A DNA stretch of 64,000 bases from Flavobacterium sp. TR2 (GTDB taxonomy: Bacteria > Bacteroidota > Bacteroidia > Flavobacteriales > Flavobacteriaceae), in the NCBI RefSeq assembly GCF_025252405.1, contig NZ_CP104307.1, forward strand, positions 3,472,001 through 3,536,000, written 5' to 3'. The notes under the pieces are model-generated. The model saw only the letters and a list, made by a program, of their open reading frames with translations. It was not told where the DNA came from and did no database searches. This document shows positions 59,828 to 64,000 of this stretch, one piece after another (the stretch's first letter is position 1; each line of letters starts with the position of its first letter). The position numbers and the translations under genes are program-made.

Positions 59828-60964
59828 ATGAAAAAAGTACTTTTTATCGATCGTGACGGAACGATCGTTTTAGAACCAGAAAATTATCAATTAGACAGTT
59901 TGGATAAACTAGAGTTTTATCCAAAAGCATTTCAATATCTGGCTAAAATAGCCAATGAACTGGATTATGAATTGGCAATGGTAACCAATCAGGACGGACT
60001 GGGAACAGATAGTTTTCCGGAAGATACGTTTTGGCCAACACAAAATTTTATTTTAAGAGCTTTTGAAAATGAAGGTGTTTTGTTTGATGAGATTTTTGTC
60101 GACAGATCGTTTCCTGAAGATAATGCGCCAACCCGCAAGCCTAGAACCGGAATGTTGACAAAATACCTGAATAATCCTGAATATGATTTGGAGAATTCAT
60201 TTGTTTTAGGAGATCGTTTGACAGATGTTGAACTGGCTAAAAATCTTGGGGCAAAAGCAATTTTCATGAATGATACTGACGGAATCGGAAGCAACGAAAT
60301 CTCATCAAAACGTGAAGAATTGAACGAGACAATTGTTTTACAGACAATGGATTGGAAGAAAATCTATGAGTTTTTGAAGTTAGAAGCACGTTCAGCTTCA
60401 ATTACACGTAAAACCAATGAAACAGATATTTACATCAATTTAAATCTTGACGGAACGGGAAAAAGCAAAATCGATACCGGAATTGCTTTTTTTGATCATA
60501 TGTTGGATCAAATCGCACGTCACGGTCAAATGGACTTGGAAATCACTGTAAAAGGTGATTTGGAAGTTGATGAGCACCATACCATCGAAGACACGGCAAT
60601 TGCTTTGGGAGAAGTTTTCGCGAAAGCGCTAGGAAACAAACTGGGAATCGAGCGTTACGGATTCTGCTTACCAATGGATGATTGCTTAGCACAGGCAGCA
60701 ATTGATTTTGGTGGAAGAAACTGGCTGATTTGGGAAACCGAATTCAAGCGTGAAATGGTAGGGAAAATGCCAACAGAAATGTTTTATCATTTCTTCAAAT
60801 CATTCACAGACGGCGCAAAGGCCAATTTAAACATCAAAGCAGAAGGAATCAACGAGCATCATAAAATTGAAGCCATCTTTAAAGCTTTCGCGAAAGCAAT
60901 AAAAGTAGCCGTAAAAAGAGATACAGAAAAAATGATTTTACCTTCAACGAAAGGAATGCTTTAA
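59828..60964 (+). CDS. hisB: Bifunctional histidinol-phosphatase / imidazoleglycerol-phosphate dehydratase
   Basis: 378 residues with two parts. The N-terminal HAD phosphatase (about 1-165) has [18 protein letters not shown] (nucleophile DxDGT), TNQDG and [15 protein letters not shown]. The C-terminal IGP dehydratase (about 185-378) has [31 protein letters not shown] and [13 protein letters not shown], the two His-rich manganese sites. It performs steps six and eight of the pathway, as in E. coli. Confidence 0.97.
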   Translation: MKKVLFIDRDGTIVLEPENYQLDSLDKLEFYPKAFQYLAKIANELDYELAMVTNQDGLGTDSFPEDTFWPTQNFILRAFENEGVLFDEIFVDRSFPEDNAPTRKPRTGMLTKYLNNPEYDLENSFVLGDRLTDVELAKNLGAKAIFMNDTDGIGSNEISSKREELNETIVLQTMDWKKIYEFLKLEARSASITRKTNETDIYINLNLDGTGKSKIDTGIAFFDHMLDQIARHGQMDLEITVKGDLEVDEHHTIEDTAIALGEVFAKALGNKLGIERYGFCLPMDDCLAQAAIDFGGRNWLIWETEFKREMVGKMPTEMFYHFFKSFTDGAKANLNIKAEGINEHHKIEAIFKAFAKAIKVAVKRDTEKMILPSTKGML

Positions 60965-60969
60965 TAAAT

Positions 60970-61038
60970 TTTGTTTCAAGTTTAAAGTTTCAGGTTTTAC
61001 CTTCTATACGCAACTTGAAACTTTAAACCTGAAACAAA
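60970..61038. repeat. Long inverted repeat in the hisB-hisH spacer
   Basis: Arms 60970-60996 and 61012-61038 match at 25 of 27 positions. The loop is only 15 bases, so the transcript would form a strong hairpin without a T-run. It is the best copy of the gtttcaagttt/aaacttgaaac family. Confidence 0.85.
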
Positions 61039-61053
61039 ACAAACAAAAAACTA

Positions 61054-61647
61054 ATGAAAATAGTAATTATAAACTACGGAGCAGGAAATATTCAGAGCAT
61101 TATGTTTGCTATTGAAAGACTTGGTTTTACAGCGGTTTTGAGCAATAATCCAGAGGAGATTAAAGGGGCGGATAAAGTGGTTTTTCCTGGCGTGGGCGAG
61201 GCGAGCTCTGCTATGATGAAGCTTCGCGAAAGCGGTTTGGATAATTTAATTCCGCAATTGAAACAACCCGTTTTAGGAATTTGTCTCGGAATGCAGCTGA
61301 TGTGCAATAAAACCGAAGAAGGAAATACTCAAGGTTTAGGGATTTTTGATGTTGATGTTTTGAAATTTTCAAACAACGTAAAAGTGCCTCAAATGGGCTG
61401 GAATCAGATTTACGATCTGAAAACCGATTTGTTTAAAGGAGTTTCAGAGAAAGAATTCATGTATCTGGTTCATAGTTTTTACGCGCCAAAATGCCCTGAA
61501 ACTATTGCAACAACCCATTATGATCTTGAATACGCATCTGCTTTGCAAAAGGATAATTTTTACGGAACACAATTTCACCCAGAAAAAAGCGGTGATGTTG
61601 GGGAGAAAATTTTAGGGAACTTCTTAAAGTTAAATTCCAATTTATAA
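61054..61647 (+). CDS. hisH: Imidazole glycerol phosphate synthase, glutaminase subunit
   Basis: 197 residues of class I glutamine amidotransferase. It has NYGAGNIQSIMFAIERLG, VVFPGVGEASSAM, the nucleophile Cys in LGICLGMQLM (about 77) and the His/Glu pair in FYGTQFHPEKSGD (about 178). It feeds ammonia to HisF through the complex. The genes hisH, hisA and hisF are consecutive. Confidence 0.97.
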   Translation: MKIVIINYGAGNIQSIMFAIERLGFTAVLSNNPEEIKGADKVVFPGVGEASSAMMKLRESGLDNLIPQLKQPVLGICLGMQLMCNKTEEGNTQGLGIFDVDVLKFSNNVKVPQMGWNQIYDLKTDLFKGVSEKEFMYLVHSFYAPKCPETIATTHYDLEYASALQKDNFYGTQFHPEKSGDVGEKILGNFLKLNSNL

Positions 61648-61680
61648 ATTTCAAAAAATCAAAGGTAATAAAATATCAAA

Positions 61681-61720
61681 TTTAGAGAATCTAAAATTAG
61701 AAATCTAAAATCTAAAATAG
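61681..61720. repeat. 'aaatctaaaat' words in the hisH-hisA spacer
   Basis: TTTAGA (61681-61686) and TCTAAA (61690-61695) form a small hairpin, and AATCTAAAAT-type words follow twice before the hisA ATG. They are the same words as at 26521-26621. Confidence 0.55.
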
Positions 61721-61725
61721 CAGAC

Positions 61726-62466
61726 ATGAGAATAATACCAGCCATAGACATCATTGACGGAAAATGCGTGCGTTTGTCCAAAGGTGATTATGATACCAAA
61801 ATAATTTACAACGAGAATCCGCTTGAAGTGGCGAAATCATTTGAAGCGCACGGAATTCAATATTTGCATTTAGTTGATTTAGACGGTGCAAAATCCAGTA
61901 AAATTGTCAACTACAAAATATTGGAGCAAATTGCGACACAAACTGATCTGCAAATTGATTTTGGAGGAGGATTGAAATCAGATGATGATTTGAGAATCGC
62001 TTTTGAAAGTGGTGCAAGTCAGGTTACAGGTGGAAGTATTGCCGTAAAAAACAGAGCGATTTTTGAAAAATGGATTTCAGAATATGGTTCAGATAAAATT
62101 ATTTTAGGCGCTGACGCCAAAGATGAAAAAATTGCCGTTTCTGGTTGGCTGGAAGAGTCAAATGAAGATTTGATTCCGTTCATTCAAAATTATCAAAAAC
62201 AAGGGATTCAGTACGTTATCTGCACGGATATTGCCAAAGACGGAATGCTTCAGGGGCCAAGTTTTGATTTGTACGGTAAAATTTTGGAAAACTGTAATGA
62301 CAAATCAAGTGGAGCCGAGATTAAACTAATCGCTTCTGGCGGAATTTCAACTTTCGATGAATTACCAAAACTTGCAGAATTAGGCTGTGAAGGAACAATT
62401 ATCGGAAAAGCGATTTACGAAGGAAGAATTACTTTGAAACAACTTGAGAATTATATAATTAGATAA
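61726..62466 (+). CDS. hisA: Phosphoribosylformimino-5-aminoimidazole carboxamide ribotide isomerase
   Basis: 246 residues of TIM barrel: [20 protein letters not shown] (catalytic Asp8), [25 protein letters not shown], and [17 protein letters not shown] (catalytic Asp near 169). It ends [16 protein letters not shown]. It isomerises ProFAR to PRFAR, the substrate of HisHF. Confidence 0.97.
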   Translation: MRIIPAIDIIDGKCVRLSKGDYDTKIIYNENPLEVAKSFEAHGIQYLHLVDLDGAKSSKIVNYKILEQIATQTDLQIDFGGGLKSDDDLRIAFESGASQVTGGSIAVKNRAIFEKWISEYGSDKIILGADAKDEKIAVSGWLEESNEDLIPFIQNYQKQGIQYVICTDIAKDGMLQGPSFDLYGKILENCNDKSSGAEIKLIASGGISTFDELPKLAELGCEGTIIGKAIYEGRITLKQLENYIIR

Positions 62467-62523
62467 TGAGTTAATTAGATAATTAATTTAGCAAACGCAT
62501 AGAATTATCTAATTGACTAATTA
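62464..62523. repeat. Inverted repeat in the hisA-hisF spacer
   Basis: Arms 62464-62484 and 62503-62523 match at 19 of 21 positions. The left arm includes the hisA stop. Its wording (attagataatt/aattatctaatt) resembles the repeat at 27220-27286. Confidence 0.8.
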
Positions 62524-62544
62524 TCAAATTAACACATTAAATAA

Positions 62545-63300
62545 ATGTTAGCAAAAAGAATCATACCTTGCTTAGATATAAAAAACGGAAGAACCGTAAA
62601 AGGCGTTAATTTCGTTGACTTGCGTGATGCAGGCGACCCTGTGGAATTAGCTGAAATCTATTCAGCAGAAGGAGCAGATGAATTGGTTTTTCTGGATATT
62701 TCGGCAACGGAAGAAAGACGTAAAACGCTGGTAAACATGGTGCGAAGTGTGGCGGAGAAAATCAATATTCCGTTTACGGTTGGTGGCGGAATTTCGTCTG
62801 TTGAAGATGTTGAAATTTTGCTGAACAACGGAGCTGACAAAGTTTCGATAAATTCATCGGCTGTAAAAAATCCACAGTTGATAAACGATTTGGCGCAGAA
62901 ATTTGGAAGTCAATGCGTTGTTGTTGCCATCGACGCCAAACAAATCGAAGGGCAATGGATTGTACATTTGGTTGGCGGAAAAGTTCCAACAGAGTTGAAT
63001 TTATTTGACTGGGCTGTAGAAGTTGCAGAACGAGGTGCCGGCGAAATACTATTCACATCAATGGATAACGACGGAACCAAAAATGGTTTTGCAAACGAAG
63101 CTTTGGCGAAGCTGTCAGAATTAATAAATATTCCGATCATTGCTTCTGGAGGTGCTGGAAATATACAGCATTTTGTTGATTCATTCAAAGTCGGAAAAGC
63201 CGATGCAGCTTTAGCAGCGAGTGTTTTTCACTTTAAAGAAATCGAAATCAAAGCGCTGAAAGAAGAACTTAGAGGGAATGGAATTGAGGTTAGACTTTGA
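62545..63300 (+). CDS. hisF: Imidazole glycerol phosphate synthase, cyclase subunit
   Basis: 251 residues of TIM barrel: [19 protein letters not shown] (Asp11), [36 protein letters not shown] and [15 protein letters not shown] (Asp130). [13 protein letters not shown] and [12 protein letters not shown] complete the phosphate sites. With HisH it makes imidazole glycerol phosphate and AICAR. Confidence 0.97.
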   Translation: MLAKRIIPCLDIKNGRTVKGVNFVDLRDAGDPVELAEIYSAEGADELVFLDISATEERRKTLVNMVRSVAEKINIPFTVGGGISSVEDVEILLNNGADKVSINSSAVKNPQLINDLAQKFGSQCVVVAIDAKQIEGQWIVHLVGGKVPTELNLFDWAVEVAERGAGEILFTSMDNDGTKNGFANEALAKLSELINIPIIASGGAGNIQHFVDSFKVGKADAALAASVFHFKEIEIKALKEELRGNGIEVRL

Positions 63301-63354
63301 AAGAAGGAAGAAGCAAGAAATAAGAAGAGAGAATAGATTAAATCTAAAATAACA

Positions 63355-63384
63355 AGAATTCAGAGAATCTAAAATCTGAATTCT
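63355..63384. repeat. Inverted repeat in the hisF-hisIE spacer
   Basis: AGAATTCAGA (63355-63364) pairs perfectly with TCTGAATTCT (63375-63384) around ten bases. Taaatctaaaat-type words flank it. Confidence 0.7.
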
Positions 63385-63400
63385 AAATTCTAAAATTAAA

Positions 63401-63997
63401 ATGGAAATTGATATCAAAAGCGCACACGGATTAATTCCAGCAATTATTCAGGATTCAGAAACAAAAAATGTTCTGATGTTGGGTTATATGAACGAAGAAT
63501 CGCTTCAAAAGACAATAGAAACTCAAAAAGTGACTTTTTACAGCCGTTCCAAACAAAGACTTTGGACAAAAGGCGAGGAGAGTGGCAACTTTTTGAATTT
63601 AGTCGATATAAAAAACGACTGCGATAGCGATACGCTTTTAATTCAGGCAAAACCTGTCGGGCCAACGTGTCATACGGGCGCAGATACTTGCTGGCAGGAA
63701 CCAAATGATGCGAATTACGGTTTTATTTCGCAATTGGAGAATACCATTAAAATGCGTAGAGAAAATGCAGATTCTGAGAAGAGTTATGTAGCGTCATTAT
63801 TCGAAAAAGGAATCAATAAAATTGCTCAAAAAGTGGGTGAAGAGGCTGTAGAAGTAGTTATTGAAGCAAAAGATGACAACGACGATTTGTTCCTTAGCGA
63901 AAGCGCCGATTTACTATTTCATTACCTGATCTTATTGCAGGCAAAAGGTTTTCAGTTAAATGATGTTATTGAAGTTTTGAAGAAACGCCAGAAGTAG
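63401..63997 (+). CDS. hisIE: Bifunctional phosphoribosyl-AMP cyclohydrolase / phosphoribosyl-ATP pyrophosphatase
   Basis: 198 residues. The HisI part (about 1-105) has VLMLGYMNEESLQKTIE, YSRSKQRLWTKGEESGN, DCDSDTLL and the zinc cysteines in GPTCHTGADTCW. The HisE part (about 110-198) has INKIAQKVGEEAVEVVIEAKD and SADLLFHYLILL. It performs steps two and three and closes the operon, three bases from the window end. Confidence 0.97.
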   Translation: MEIDIKSAHGLIPAIIQDSETKNVLMLGYMNEESLQKTIETQKVTFYSRSKQRLWTKGEESGNFLNLVDIKNDCDSDTLLIQAKPVGPTCHTGADTCWQEPNDANYGFISQLENTIKMRRENADSEKSYVASLFEKGINKIAQKVGEEAVEVVIEAKDDNDDLFLSESADLLFHYLILLQAKGFQLNDVIEVLKKRQK

Positions 63998-64000
63998 TCT

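Noticed and set aside
57120..63400. CRISPR array from the many repeats between his genes
   Set aside because: The repeats are inverted, differ from each other and are separated by complete genes.

Overview
The window is a stretch of a Flavobacterium-like (phylum Bacteroidota, family Flavobacteriaceae) chromosome. The evidence is low G+C, TANNTTTG-type -7 promoter boxes with almost no Shine-Dalgarno sequences, a SusC/SusD locus driven by an ECF sigma/FecR pair, a PorX regulator, a secreted protein with a type A sorting domain of the type IX secretion system (T9SS), a bifunctional LpxC/FabZ and a bifunctional HisB. No rRNA, tRNA, prophage, transposase or CRISPR array was seen.

Layout. 1-5 kb: the 3' end of an M1 aminopeptidase, a patatin-like lipase, a HAD phosphatase, a TSUP permease and a tail-to-tail toxin/antitoxin-like pair. 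5-14.5 kb: UvrD/PcrA helicase, a YciO/Sua5-type protein, an OmpA lipoprotein, a glycosyltransferase, an HsdR-N nuclease-like protein, holA, a tiny membrane protein, ettA and a DCC-family protein. 14.8-23 kb: mutS2 without an Smr domain, ung, alanine dehydrogenase, tsaE, porX and an HD-domain phosphohydrolase. 23-28.6 kb: a lipid A/translation block, lpxD-lpxC/fabZ-lpxA-efp-second lpxD-like gene-NTF2-like gene. 28.7-32.7 kb: sucD, a GIY-YIG-like protein and a large T9SS-exported leucine-rich-repeat protein.

33-43 kb is the main accessory system: ECF sigma factor, FecR anti-sigma factor, a SusC with an N-terminal STN signalling domain, SusD, an HExxH zinc metallohydrolase lipoprotein, a DUF4302 lipoprotein and a small membrane protein. 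It has the parts of a self-sensing outer-membrane uptake system. It lacks carbohydrate-active enzymes, so a peptide-like or protein-derived substrate is the best guess. 43-56 kb: fabG, a VWA-domain membrane protein, a small gene between two ~175-bp direct repeats, a LysR/YeiH pair, a secreted unknown, an S1/P1-like zinc phospholipase/nuclease, an LTA-synthase-like phosphotransferase and a two-component system with five phased 11-bp repeats upstream.

56-64 kb is a complete histidine operon hisG-D-C-B-H-A-F-IE. It is preceded by a classical attenuator: a 19-residue leader peptide with five His codons, a terminator hairpin and an 8-bp alternative pairing. All seven spacers between the his genes contain an inverted repeat, several of a kind also found elsewhere in the window. 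One arm of the hisD-hisC repeat encodes the C-terminus of HisD.
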